A stretch of 64,000 nucleotides of DNA from contig NZ_JAUSYG010000001.1 of the NCBI RefSeq assembly GCF_030816725.1, positions 558,001-622,000 of the forward strand. The letters run 5' to 3'. Every line of letters starts with the position of its first letter. The stretch's first letter is position 1. Positions 41,710-49,410 of the stretch are shown piece after piece. This stretch comes from Pseudarthrobacter defluvii (GTDB lineage Bacteria > Actinomycetota > Actinomycetes > Actinomycetales > Micrococcaceae). The notes under the pieces are model-generated. The model did no database searches. It was given only the letters and a program-made list of their open reading frames with translations, and was not told where the DNA came from. The translations under genes and the position numbers were made by a program.

Positions 41710-42832
41710 ATGAGCACCGCAACAGCTGCAGCAACCGCCAGCGACACCACGTCCACTTCGAACCTGCGCGTCAGCGAATTCACTCCGCTGCCCGCTCCTT
41801 CCGACCTCCTCGCGGAACTGCCCCTGGACGCCCGGGCTGCTGCCGTCGTCGAACGCGGCCGGGACGAAGTGCGGGCAATCATGGACGGCGTGGACGACCG
41901 CCTGCTGGTCATCGTGGGACCGTGCTCCATCCACGACCCCAAGGCCGGGCTGGAGTACGCGCGCAGGCTGGTCAGCCAGGCCGAAAAGCACAAGGAAGAC
42001 CTGCTGATCGTCATGCGGACCTACTTCGAAAAGCCCCGCACCACCGTGGGCTGGAAGGGCCTGATCAACGATCCCCGGCTGGACGGCAGCCACGACATGG
42101 TCACCGGCCTCCGCACCGCCCGGCAGTTCCTGCAGCAGGTCACCGCGCTGGGCCTGCCCACCGCCACCGAGTTCCTGGGGCCCATCAGCCCCCAGTATGT
42201 GGCGGACCTCATCTCATGGGGTGCCATCGGTGCCCGCACCACGGAAAGCCAGATCCACCGGCAGCTCGCTTCCGGGCTCTCCATGCCCATCGGCTTCAAG
42301 AACGGGACCGACGGCGGCCTGCAGGTGGCCGTCGACGCCTGCGGTGCCGCCGCGGCGGCCCAGGCGTTCCTGGGCATTGACGGCGAGGGACGGGCCGCGC
42401 TGGTGGCAACCGCCGGAAACCCGGACACGCACGTCATCCTCCGCGGCGGCCGCAAGGGGCCCAACTACTCAGCGGCCGACGTCGAACGTGCCTCCAACGA
42501 ACTGGCCGGCAAGGGGACTGAACCCGCGCCTCATTGTCGATGCCAGCCATGCCAACAGCGGCAAGAGCCACCACCGGCAGGCCGAGGTGGCGCTGGAGAT
42601 CGGGGCCCAGTTGGAGGACGGCGGCCCGGCGGCGCGCGCAGTGGCGGGCGTGATGCTGGAGAGCTTCCTGGTGGGCGGCGCCCAGAACCTGGACGTTGCG
42701 GAGCATGCTGCCGGGCGCTCGGAGCTGGCCTACGGCCAGAGCGTCACCGATGCCTGCATGGACTGGGACGTTTCCGCGTCCGTCCTGGAGCAGCTGGCGG
42801 CATCGGCACGGAAGCGCCGGGAGTCGAATTAG
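41710..42832 (+). pseudogene. aroG: 3-deoxy-7-phosphoheptulonate (DAHP) synthase, class I, with a frameshift
   Basis: DAHP synthase condenses phosphoenolpyruvate and erythrose-4-phosphate, the first step of the shikimate pathway. From ATG 41710 the frame shows VIVGPCSIHDP, MRTYFEKPRTTVGWKGLINDP, GARTTESQ.HR, GFKNGTDG and HVILRGG, typical of AroF/G/H. At 42511-42520 the sequence AAGGGGACTG puts the last 105 codons in another frame; there LIVDASHANSGKSH and MLESFLVGG complete the enzyme to 42832. Deleting A42517 gives AGKGLNPRLIVDASHANSGKSH and a normal 373-residue protein. As it stands the product would lose part of the active site and run to a stop at 43026. This is either a sequencing error or a real lesion. 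Confidence 0.85.
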
Positions 42833-42986
42833 GGGACGAAATAGGGGATCCACTACTTTCACATCTGCCACATGAACATCTACAGTATCTACGTAGGTGG
42901 TTGGTGGATGGCTCAGCATCGGAACACCGCATTGGCACGTACCTGGGGTCACTGTTGTCCATCCGTCAGCAAAGGAAAATAGGGAA

Positions 42987-43199
42987 ATGTCGGCAGAACA
43001 GAACTTCTCCAACGCGAAGTTCCTGACCGTGGCTGAAGTGGCCGAGGTCATGCGCGTCTCCAAAATGACTGTTTATCGGCTGGTCCACTCCGGCGAAATG
43101 CCGGCAGTGCGCTTCGGCCGCTCCTACCGGGTCCCCGAAAACGCCGTTGAACAGTACCTTAAAGGTGCTGTTGTGGACGGCCACACCGAGACGGCCTAA
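42987..43199 (+). CDS. bldC: BldC-family MerR-like DNA-binding protein
   Basis: A 70-residue protein made almost entirely of a MerR/excisionase-type winged helix-turn-helix: FLTVAEVAEVMRVSKMTVYRLVHSGEMPAVRFGRSYRVPENAVEQYLK. Length and sequence are those of BldC, a developmental regulator in Streptomyces that is widely conserved in Actinobacteria. ATG 42987 lies behind a purine-rich GGAAAATAGGGA; the frame upstream is not coding. A transposon excisionase would be the other option, but no mobile genes are nearby and the BldC match and the core-gene setting favour BldC. Confidence 0.9.
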   Translation: MSAEQNFSNAKFLTVAEVAEVMRVSKMTVYRLVHSGEMPAVRFGRSYRVPENAVEQYLKGAVVDGHTETA

Positions 43200-43350
43200 G
43201 GCAGCTTGTCCTGAGCGGCTCCCGATAGGCGGTACCCTGTTAAGGAACGTTTTACGTCATTGTAAGAATCTGTCAGTTGTTCAGTTCGTAGCTTTGTCCG
43301 CGGACATTTTCCATCAGACAGGTACTGCATCTAGTTTGTAAGGAACTTTC

Positions 43351-43449
43351 GTGGGTTCAGTTATCAAGAAGCGTCGCAAGCGTATGGCCAAGAAGAAGCA
43401 CCGCAAGCTGCTTCGCAAGACCCGTCACCAGCGCCGCAACAAGAAGTAG
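43351..43449 (+). CDS. Ribosomal protein bS22 (AURKAIP1/COX24-domain small basic protein)
   Basis: A 32-residue ORF starting at GTG 43351 with AAGGAA seven bases ahead: about half of its residues are Lys or Arg (VIKKRRKRMAKKKHRKLLRK). This is the small ribosomal protein bS22 found in Actinobacteria, located downstream of bldC-like genes as here. It binds rRNA of the small subunit. A terminator follows 22 bases after the stop. Confidence 0.88.
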   Translation: MGSVIKKRRKRMAKKKHRKLLRKTRHQRRNKK

Positions 43450-43471
43450 GAATACTTCGAACAGCGCAGAG

Positions 43472-43508
43472 ATGCCCGTCGCCTTCCAAGGCGGCGGGCA
43501 TTTCTGTT
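43472..43508 (+). terminator. Terminator after bS22
   Basis: A 14-bp stem ATGCCCGTCGCCTT/AAGGCGGCGGGCAT with one G-T pair (43472-43485 with 43488-43501), followed by TTCTGTTT. Confidence 0.85.
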
Positions 43509-43592
43509 TCCTGTTAGTGCGTCCGGGTCTTGTTCGCCGATCCTGACGGTCAAGGTTCGGATTCGCGGACAGGCTTAGGATTCGTTGGATTC

Positions 43593-44429
43593 TTATACCC
43601 GCGGGCCGCGGATGCGGGCGAAGCCCTTCCAGAGGCCGTAAACGGCTCCGCCGAAGGTGGCCGCCTTGAGCCCAAAGGTGGCGGCACGGCGGCCGGCGCG
43701 GAAATCGTAGACCGGCCAGTTGCGGTCGCGGGCGTGGCGGCGCAGCTTGGCGTCCGGGTTGATGGCCACCGGGTGGCCCACCAGCGACAGCAGCGGTACG
43801 TCATTGTACGAATCGCTGTACGCCCAGCAGCGCTTAAGGTCCAGGCCCTCTTCATCAGCGATGACCTGGACGGCAACGGCCTTGGCAGAGCCGTGCAGGA
43901 TATCGCCCACCAACCGGCCCGTGTACATTCCGTCCGACACTTCACCTACCGTTCCCAGCGCTCCGGTCAATCCCAGGCGGGTGGAGATCACGGTGGCCAC
44001 TTCGATGGGCGTGGCCGTCACCAGCCAGACGCGGCGGCCCACCCGGAGGTGCTGCTCGGCCAGTGCTTTGGCGCCGGGCCAGATCCGGGACGCGATCATC
44101 TCGTCATAGACCTCTTCACCGAGGGCCTTGATGTCGTCAACGGTGATCCCAGCGGCCAGCGTCAAGGCGGAATCGCGCACGGCATGGACGTCGTCGATGT
44201 TCTCCCCGCGCGCCACGAACTTGAACTGCTTCCACGCGAAGCCGGCGGCCTGGGCCAGGGTGAAGGCCCCGCGCTGGTGCATTTTCCGCGCCACGTGGAA
44301 GAGGCTGGCTCCGCGCATCAAGGTATTGTCCACGTCGAAAAACGCCGCTTCGCCTGGCTGCGGCTCGGCAACCGGGCGCGTGACTACGGCGACGTATTTC
44401 TCCTCGGGCATGGACTCGAGTCTAGTCAA
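43593..44429 (-). CDS. HAD-superfamily phosphatase (HAD-IB, SerB-like)
   Basis: A 278-residue protein. HAD motif I is AAFFDVDNTLMRG, motif II VWLVTATP, and motif III/IV ...GSAKAVAV...CWAYSDSYNDVPLLSLVGHPVAINPDAKL. This is the HAD-IB layout of phosphoserine phosphatase-like enzymes found in many actinobacteria; a hydrophobic C-terminus (AATFGLKAATFGGAVYGLW) may touch the membrane. ATG 44411 (MPEEKYV) is an alternative start. It is divergent from the glutaredoxin-like gene. Substrate unknown. Confidence 0.82.
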   Translation of the reverse strand: MTRLESMPEEKYVAVVTRPVAEPQPGEAAFFDVDNTLMRGASLFHVARKMHQRGAFTLAQAAGFAWKQFKFVARGENIDDVHAVRDSALTLAAGITVDDIKALGEEVYDEMIASRIWPGAKALAEQHLRVGRRVWLVTATPIEVATVISTRLGLTGALGTVGEVSDGMYTGRLVGDILHGSAKAVAVQVIADEEGLDLKRCWAYSDSYNDVPLLSLVGHPVAINPDAKLRRHARDRNWPVYDFRAGRRAATFGLKAATFGGAVYGLWKGFARIRGPRV

Positions 44430-44489
44430 TCCACTGGCCCGCCGCCGTCGGCGTCACCCGCAGCCCGCGAACGGCGATACCGTTAAGCC

Positions 44490-44744
44490 ATGGCTACACC
44501 CCGCGTCGTCCTGGTCACCAAAGCTGACTGCCACCTTTGCGAAGAAGCGCGCGACGCCGTCAGCCGGGTCACTGCCTCGTTGGGCCTTACCTGGAGCGAA
44601 GAATTGGTGGACAACCAGCCCGAACTGCGCGAGCGCTACGCCGAGGAAATTCCGGTGGTGCTGGTGGACGGCGTGCAGCGCGACTTTTGGAAAATCGACG
44701 AAACCCGGCTGGAACGCGTGCTGCGGCGCGCCATGGCCCAGTAG
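44490..44744 (+). CDS. Glutaredoxin-like (DUF836) protein
   Basis: An 84-residue thioredoxin-fold protein. VVLVTKADCHLCEEARDAV gives the CxxC redox pair (CHLC), and EEIPVVLVDGVQRDFWKIDETRLERVL the cis-proline strand and end typical of DUF836 proteins. It lies ten bases before rex, in an order (HAD-glutaredoxin-rex) familiar from actinobacteria, which fits a role in thiol redox balance. Confidence 0.85.
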   Translation: MATPRVVLVTKADCHLCEEARDAVSRVTASLGLTWSEELVDNQPELRERYAEEIPVVLVDGVQRDFWKIDETRLERVLRRAMAQ

Positions 44745-44754
44745 GGGAGCGCCG

Positions 44755-45459
44755 GTGACTTCCCTGGATTCAACACCGCAGCCCCTCCCGGAGCTTCCGG
44801 ATGCCACGGGCACCCCGCCCAAGCAGATACCGCCCGCAGCAGTGGCCCGGCTGACGCTCTACCTTCGCGCCCTGAACACTCTGCTTTCGGAGGGTGTGGA
44901 GCGCGTCTCCTCCGAATCCCTGGCGGAAGCCTCCGGCGTCAGTTCCTCCACCCTGCGCAAGGATCTGTCCCATGTGGGGTCGTACGGAACCAGGGGCGTG
45001 GGGTACGAGGTGCAGTACCTGAGCCGCCACATTGCCGCGGCGCTGGGACTGACGCACGACTGGAAAGTAGCCATCGTCGGCGCGGGCAACCTGGGCAAGG
45101 CGCTGGCGCGGTACGGCGGCTTTGAGTCCCGCGGGTTCGACGTCGTGGCCATTTTCGACGCCGACCAGATGGTGGTGGGCAGCGAGGTTGGATGGCTGCG
45201 GGTCAGTGACGTGGCAGACCTCGAGACAGTGCTGCACCGTACCGGGGCGAACATGGTGGTGCTTGCGCTTCCGGCCGCGGTGGCGCAGGGTGTCTGCGAC
45301 CGTGTGGTGGCGGCAGGCGTGCACAGCGTACTCAGCTTCGCGCCGGTGATGCTGCAGGTCCCCGAAGGGGTCAACCTCCGCAAGGTGGACATGGCCACCG
45401 AACTCCAGATTTTGGCCTACCACGCCCAGCGGGCCCAGGCGCCCGGCCAGATGGCGTAG
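44755..45459 (+). CDS. rex: Redox-sensing transcriptional repressor Rex
   Basis: A 234-residue repressor that senses the NADH/NAD+ ratio. The N-terminal winged helix (IPPAAVARLTLYLRALNTL, ASGVSSSTLRKDLSHVGSYGTRGVGYEV) is followed by a Rossmann domain VAIVGAGNLGKALARYGGF and a C-terminal swapping helix. GTG 44755 with AGGGGAG upstream is chosen; the longer open frame overlaps the glutaredoxin gene. Targets are typically respiratory genes, and a cytochrome c maturation operon lies 2.6 kb downstream. A strong terminator follows. Confidence 0.93.
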   Translation: MTSLDSTPQPLPELPDATGTPPKQIPPAAVARLTLYLRALNTLLSEGVERVSSESLAEASGVSSSTLRKDLSHVGSYGTRGVGYEVQYLSRHIAAALGLTHDWKVAIVGAGNLGKALARYGGFESRGFDVVAIFDADQMVVGSEVGWLRVSDVADLETVLHRTGANMVVLALPAAVAQGVCDRVVAAGVHSVLSFAPVMLQVPEGVNLRKVDMATELQILAYHAQRAQAPGQMA

Positions 45460-45496
45460 CGCCCGGGCAGGCAGCGTCAGCACCGGTCCAACGGAA

Positions 45497-45535
45497 ACGG
45501 CCCGGGAAGCTTGCTGCTTCCCGGGCCGTCCTGTC
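45497..45535 (+). terminator. Terminator after rex
   Basis: A perfect 14-bp stem ACGGCCCGGGAAGC/GCTTCCCGGGCCGT (45497-45510 with 45516-45529), loop TTGCT, followed by CCTGTCTG. Confidence 0.8.
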
Positions 45536-45553
45536 TGTCAGCGGATGTGCCGG

Positions 45554-46375
45554 CTACCGACCGTAAGGGTTGCCGAAGCCGCCTGAGTACGGGTTGGCGA
45601 AGGGCTGCTGCTTCCGGAAGTACGGGGCAGCTGCAGGCAGGTAAAGCAGCACGATTGCTACGATCCCCAGTACGGTTCCGAGCGTTCCGATGCTGGGGAC
45701 CCCGAACAGGCCAAAGATGGACAGCGCCGCGAAGACCGTTCCCAGGATGCGCGCCCAGTTCTTGCCTTTGCGGATGAAGAATGCCACCAGCAGGTACAGC
45801 GCGGCGCCGATGATGGCGAACACCACCAGCGTGCCGGCGATGACGCTCTTGATGCTGTCGTAGCTGACATCCGTTCCGCTGGAACGGACCTGCTGCTCAA
45901 AGAGCTGCCGGAACTGGGGGTCGTCCAGCTGGGTGAGTCCAAGGAGCATGCCCACGACGAAGATTACGGCCGACGCGATCAGCAGCCAGAACGAGATGTT
46001 CACCAGCTGCGGCACGCCGTTGCTGCCGGCCGCCTGCGGCTGCTCCGACGGGTACTGGCCGCCGTAGGGGGACTGGCCATATGGCGACTCGCTGCCCTGG
46101 GGCTGCCCGTAGCCAGGAGCCTGGAAACCGTTCTGCCCGTACTGCGATCCCTGGGGTGCATTCTGGCCGTACTGGGGGGCTGCCGGCGGCTGCGAACCGT
46201 ACGGGGGCTGGTTCTGCCCGTACTGCGGTGCATTCTGGCCGTACTGCGGAGCGTTCTGGCCGTAGCGCGGCGGCTGGGCTCCGGACTGCTGGCTGCCGGA
46301 CTGGTCGTTTCCGGATTGTCCGTTGCTGGAGTGGGGGTCTTGGGACCCGGGAGGCGGGACGGGAGGAGTACTCAT
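45554..46375 (-). CDS. Membrane protein with Pro/Gln/Tyr/Asn-rich N-terminal repeats
   Basis: A 273-residue protein. Residues 1-115 are low complexity, with repeats of the type YGQNAPQ and YGQ(S/N)P; residues 125-260 hold about four transmembrane helices (LVNISFWLLIASAVIFVVGMLLG, IKSVIAGTLVVFAIIGAALYLLVAFFI, ILGTVFAALSIFGLFG, LGTVLGIVAIVLLYLPAAAPYF). Similar proteins with proline-rich cytoplasmic tails are common in Micrococcaceae; some resemble DUF4064 proteins. The repeats may mediate low-affinity protein contacts. Function unknown. Confidence 0.75.
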   Translation of the reverse strand: MSTPPVPPPGSQDPHSSNGQSGNDQSGSQQSGAQPPRYGQNAPQYGQNAPQYGQNQPPYGSQPPAAPQYGQNAPQGSQYGQNGFQAPGYGQPQGSESPYGQSPYGGQYPSEQPQAAGSNGVPQLVNISFWLLIASAVIFVVGMLLGLTQLDDPQFRQLFEQQVRSSGTDVSYDSIKSVIAGTLVVFAIIGAALYLLVAFFIRKGKNWARILGTVFAALSIFGLFGVPSIGTLGTVLGIVAIVLLYLPAAAPYFRKQQPFANPYSGGFGNPYGR

Positions 46376-46525
46376 GGGCGTTCCTTCTGCGGGTCGGGAT
46401 CCAGGTAGGCTGCCGGGAATCGGTCCTCAGCCTTCCCCCCAGCATGGCTTACGTCCACCGTACCCCCGGCGGGCGGCGTTGTGGGTGATTCAGGAAGTGT
46501 TGGTCCCTCGCGTTTGGCCTTTAAA

Positions 46526-46570
46526 CACTGCACCCCGGCGCCCCCGAGAAGGCGTTGCCGGGGTGCAGTG
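46526..46570 (-). terminator. Terminator after the YceI gene
   Basis: A perfect 14-bp stem CACTGCACCCCGGC/GCCGGGGTGCAGTG (46526-46539 with 46557-46570). On the minus strand it is followed by TTTAAAGG. Confidence 0.75.
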
Positions 46571-46580
46571 AAGGGAGTAA

Positions 46581-47129
46581 TCAGGCTGCGGGAGCGATGA
46601 AGGCGAGTTCGAGGTTGATGGCTACCTTGTCGCTGACCAGCACACCGCCGGTTTCCAGGACGGCGTTCCAGGTCAGGCCGAAGTCCTTGCGGCTGATGGT
46701 GGTCTCCGCCGAGACACCGGCGCGGGTGTTGCCGAACGGGTCAACGGCCACGCCGTTGAACTCGGTTTCCAGGGTGACGGGGCGGGTGACGCCCTTGATG
46801 GTGAGATCGCCCTTGAGTTCGTAGCTGTTGCCCTTGGCTACGAGCCCGTTGGAGACGAAGGAGATCTCCGGGAACTTCTCCACGTCGAAGAAGTCTTCGC
46901 CCTTGACGTGGCCGTCGCGGTTGGCGTCGCCGGAGTCGAAGCTGGCGGTCTTGATGGTGGCGTTGATCTTGGAGTCGGCCACGTCCTGGGCCAGGTCCAG
47001 GGTGGCGTCGGCTTCGGTGAATTGGCCGCGGACCTTGCTGATGCCCGCGTGGCGCACGGTGAAGCCGATTTCGCTGTGGGAGTTGTCCAGGGTCCAGGTG
47101 CCGGTGGTGACGTCTGCGGGAAGTGCCAT
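46581..47129 (-). CDS. YceI-family protein
   Basis: A 182-residue lipocalin-like beta-barrel protein. The family pattern is complete: GTWTLDNSHSEIGFTVRHAGISKVRGQF, KINATIKTASFDSGDANRDGHVKGEDFFDVEKFPEISF, LKGDLTIKGVTRPVTLETEF and ISRKDFGLTW. Members bind long isoprenoid-like ligands. There is no signal peptide, as in many actinobacterial members. ATG 47129 follows AAGGAG at good spacing; the frame is open to 47258 but that part contains the promoter. Two palindromes upstream suggest control by a MarR-type or other dimeric regulator. Confidence 0.92.
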   Translation of the reverse strand: MALPADVTTGTWTLDNSHSEIGFTVRHAGISKVRGQFTEADATLDLAQDVADSKINATIKTASFDSGDANRDGHVKGEDFFDVEKFPEISFVSNGLVAKGNSYELKGDLTIKGVTRPVTLETEFNGVAVDPFGNTRAGVSAETTISRKDFGLTWNAVLETGGVLVSDKVAINLELAFIAPAA

Positions 47130-47183
47130 GATGATGCTCCTTGTGTGGGTTTGCCTGTAAGTGCCTAATGTTGAACCTTCATA

Positions 47184-47238
47184 AGTTGAAGCCTCAACTA
47201 ACGTGCTGCATCCAGTATAAACATGTGTTTGCATGTTT
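47184..47238. promoter_or_regulatory. Two palindromes upstream of YceI
   Basis: AGTTGA/TCAACT (47184-47189 and 47194-47199, spacer AGCC) resembles MarR-type sites. AAACATG/CATGTTT (47219-47225 and 47232-47238, spacer 6) is a second perfect pair. They lie 55-109 bases upstream of the minus-strand start at 47129, in the region shared with the gene at 47345. Confidence 0.5.
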
Positions 47239-47344
47239 TGTTCCCGTCTTCGGAACATTTCTTCAGAAACTTCAGTTCTACTGTTTGTAGAAAGTAGGTG
47301 CGGAAGATTTCGGATCGCACGCCATCTTTGAGAAACTGGTAAAC

Positions 47345-48025
47345 ATGCCCCAAGCCACTGTCCATCTGCTCCGCCACGGCGAGGTCCATAATCCCGACGG
47401 CGTTCTCTATGGACGGCTCCCGGATTTCCACCTCTCCGAACTGGGGCAGGAGATGGCGCGGATGCTTGCGGAGCACTTCAGGCAGCGCGCCGAGCGTGGA
47501 GCCCGCATCACCTACCTGGCCGCCTCGCCGCTTGACCGTGCGCAGGAAACTGCACGGCCGACGTCGGAAGCCCTGCAGCTTCGGATCCACACCGACGAGC
47601 GGATCATCGAAGCGGAAAACTATTTCGAGGGCATGAAGGTCACCAAGGCCGAACTCCGGCGGCCCCGGCACTGGCCGCACCTGGTCAACCCCCTGCGCCC
47701 GTCCTGGGGGGAGCCATACAAGCAGCAGGCGGCAAGGGTGGCAGCTGCCGCGCGGGATGCGCGGCTGAAGGCAATTGAACTTGCGGCCAGCGATTTCGGT
47801 GCCGAGGGCCCCGAAGCCATCCTGGTCAGCCACCAGCTGCCCATCTGGGCTACCCGGCTGAGCGCGGAAGGCAGGCCCCTGTGGCACGATCCCCGCAAGC
47901 GCGAGTGCACCCTGACCTCCGTTACGTCCCTGGTGTTCGACGACGACGGCTCGCTGGTGCGGGTCGACTACAGCGAGCCCGCAGCGTCCCTTCTTCCCGG
48001 TGCCGCCAGCACCCCTGGAGCCTAG
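47345..48025 (+). CDS. Histidine phosphatase-family protein
   Basis: A 226-residue phosphoglycerate-mutase-like phosphatase. The phosphohistidine motif is LLRHGEV (Arg10-His11-Gly12), with YLAASPLDRAQETA (second Arg) and ILVSHQLPIW (second His). The segment YFEGMKVTKAELRRPRHWPHLVNPLRPSWGEPY is an insertion seen in actinobacterial members. It is two bases upstream of the ResA-like gene, a common arrangement in actinobacteria ahead of the cytochrome c genes. Substrate not known. Confidence 0.88.
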   Translation: MPQATVHLLRHGEVHNPDGVLYGRLPDFHLSELGQEMARMLAEHFRQRAERGARITYLAASPLDRAQETARPTSEALQLRIHTDERIIEAENYFEGMKVTKAELRRPRHWPHLVNPLRPSWGEPYKQQAARVAAAARDARLKAIELAASDFGAEGPEAILVSHQLPIWATRLSAEGRPLWHDPRKRECTLTSVTSLVFDDDGSLVRVDYSEPAASLLPGAASTPGA

Positions 48026-48027
48026 TA

Positions 48028-48639
48028 GTGAGCAACAACAACCTTCCATCGCGCCGCAGCATGCTCGCCGCCGGCGGCATGGCCCTGACCGCGCTGACCC
48101 TTGGCCTGTCCGGCTGCGCCCAGGAGGATGCCCTGGCCAAGCAGGCCAAAGCCGGGGACAACAAGAATTATGTTGCCGGCGACGGCTCGGTCACGGAGTT
48201 CGCCGCCGCGGACCGCAAGGAAGCCGTGCAGATCCAGGGCCAGCTCTTCACGGGCGCCGCCGTCACCCCCGCCGATTTCCAGGGCAAGGTGAGCGTCCTC
48301 AACTTCTGGTTCGCGGCCTGCGCCCCGTGCCGGGTGGAAGCGCCGCTCCTTGAAGAACTGCACCAGGAGTTCAAGGACCAGGGCGTCCAGTTCTTCGGCG
48401 TCAACCTCCGGGACGAGAAGCCAACGGCGGAGGCGTTCGAAAAGACTTTCAACCTGACCTACCCCAGCTTCAATGACAAGGACGGCTCCGTCCTGCTGTC
48501 CGTGTCCGGCCTGGTGCCGCCCGGGGCCGTGCCCACCACCCTGGTCCTGGACAAGCAGGGGCGGGTGGCCTCCCGCGTCCTGGGCGAGATCGAGAAGGGC
48601 ACCCTGAAAGCCCTCATCGCCGCCGCCGTGGCGGAATAG
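48028..48639 (+). CDS. resA: TlpA/ResA-like thiol-disulfide oxidoreductase lipoprotein
   Basis: A 203-residue thioredoxin-fold protein outside the membrane. The signal peptide has SRRSML (possible Tat) and lipobox LSGC (Cys30). The active site is FWFAACAPCRVEAP (CAPC); the cis-proline region is PPGAVPTTLVLD. It reduces apocytochrome c before haem attachment, taking electrons from CcdA encoded next. Start GTG 48028 lies two bases after the previous stop. Order resA-ccdA-resB-ccsB is the standard system II block of actinobacteria. Confidence 0.9.
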   Translation: MSNNNLPSRRSMLAAGGMALTALTLGLSGCAQEDALAKQAKAGDNKNYVAGDGSVTEFAAADRKEAVQIQGQLFTGAAVTPADFQGKVSVLNFWFAACAPCRVEAPLLEELHQEFKDQGVQFFGVNLRDEKPTAEAFEKTFNLTYPSFNDKDGSVLLSVSGLVPPGAVPTTLVLDKQGRVASRVLGEIEKGTLKALIAAAVAE

Positions 48640-48654
48640 GGACAGGCCGGGACC

Positions 48655-49410
48655 GTGAACAGCCCCTTCGCCGAAGCCATCCTCAGCGACTCCCTCCTGC
48701 TGGCCATCCCGGTGGCCCTGCTCGCCGGACTGGTCTCTTTCCTTTCCCCCTGCGTCCTTCCCCTTGTCCCCGGCTACCTGGGCTACGTGACCGGCCTGAG
48801 CGGTGTGGACCTGCAAAAGCAAAAGCGCGGCCGGATGCTGGCAGGCATCGGACTGTTCGTGCTGGGCTTCTCCGTGATCTTCGTCCTGCTGGGCGGCGCA
48901 TTCGGCCAACTGGGCACACTCATCACCGGCAGCCAGAACGCCTGGATCACCCAGCTCCTGGGCATCCTGGTGATCATCATGGGCATCGTGTTCATGGGCG
49001 GCTTCAGCTGGCTGCAGCGCGACGCGAAAATCCACGCCAAGCCCCCGGCCGGCCTGTGGGGTGCGCCCTTGCTGGGCCTGACCTTCGGGCTGGGCTGGGC
49101 ACCGTGCATCGGCCCCACCTACTCGGCCGTTCAGCTGCTCAGCCTCTCCGGCGGATCCTCGGCCGCGAAGGGCGCGTTCCTGGCCTTTGTCTACAGCCTG
49201 GGGCTGGGCATCCCGTTCCTGCTGATCGCCCTGGCCCTGCGCCGGGGGATGGGCGTAATGGCGTTCTTCCGCAAGCACCGCCTGGCCATCCAGCGGACCG
49301 GCGGCGGAATCCTGGTGGTCCTTGGGCTGCTGATGGCCACCGGCGTGTGGGGTGCCTGGGTGACTGGGCTGCAGTACTGGTTCCAAACCGACGTGAAGTT
49401 GCCGATCTGA
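48655..49410 (+). CDS. ccdA: Cytochrome c biogenesis transmembrane protein CcdA
   Basis: A 251-residue membrane protein with six helices. The two redox cysteines are in LVSFLSPCVLPLVPGYLGYVTG and GLGWAPCIGPTYSAV, the diagnostic positions. It carries electrons from cytoplasmic thioredoxin to ResA. The start is GTG 48655; its stop overlaps the resB ATG (TGATG). Confidence 0.93.
   Translation: MNSPFAEAILSDSLLLAIPVALLAGLVSFLSPCVLPLVPGYLGYVTGLSGVDLQKQKRGRMLAGIGLFVLGFSVIFVLLGGAFGQLGTLITGSQNAWITQLLGILVIIMGIVFMGGFSWLQRDAKIHAKPPAGLWGAPLLGLTFGLGWAPCIGPTYSAVQLLSLSGGSSAAKGAFLAFVYSLGLGIPFLLIALALRRGMGVMAFFRKHRLAIQRTGGGILVVLGLLMATGVWGAWVTGLQYWFQTDVKLPI

Noticed and set aside
42987..43199. Excisionase-like protein as a sign of a mobile element
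   Set aside because: Length and sequence fit BldC; no integrase, attachment site or transposase is nearby and the gene is followed by bS22.
46120..46275. Short repeated DNA that might suggest a CRISPR or minisatellite
   Set aside because: The repeats are codons for YGQN units of an intact membrane protein; unit length is irregular and no spacer pattern exists.
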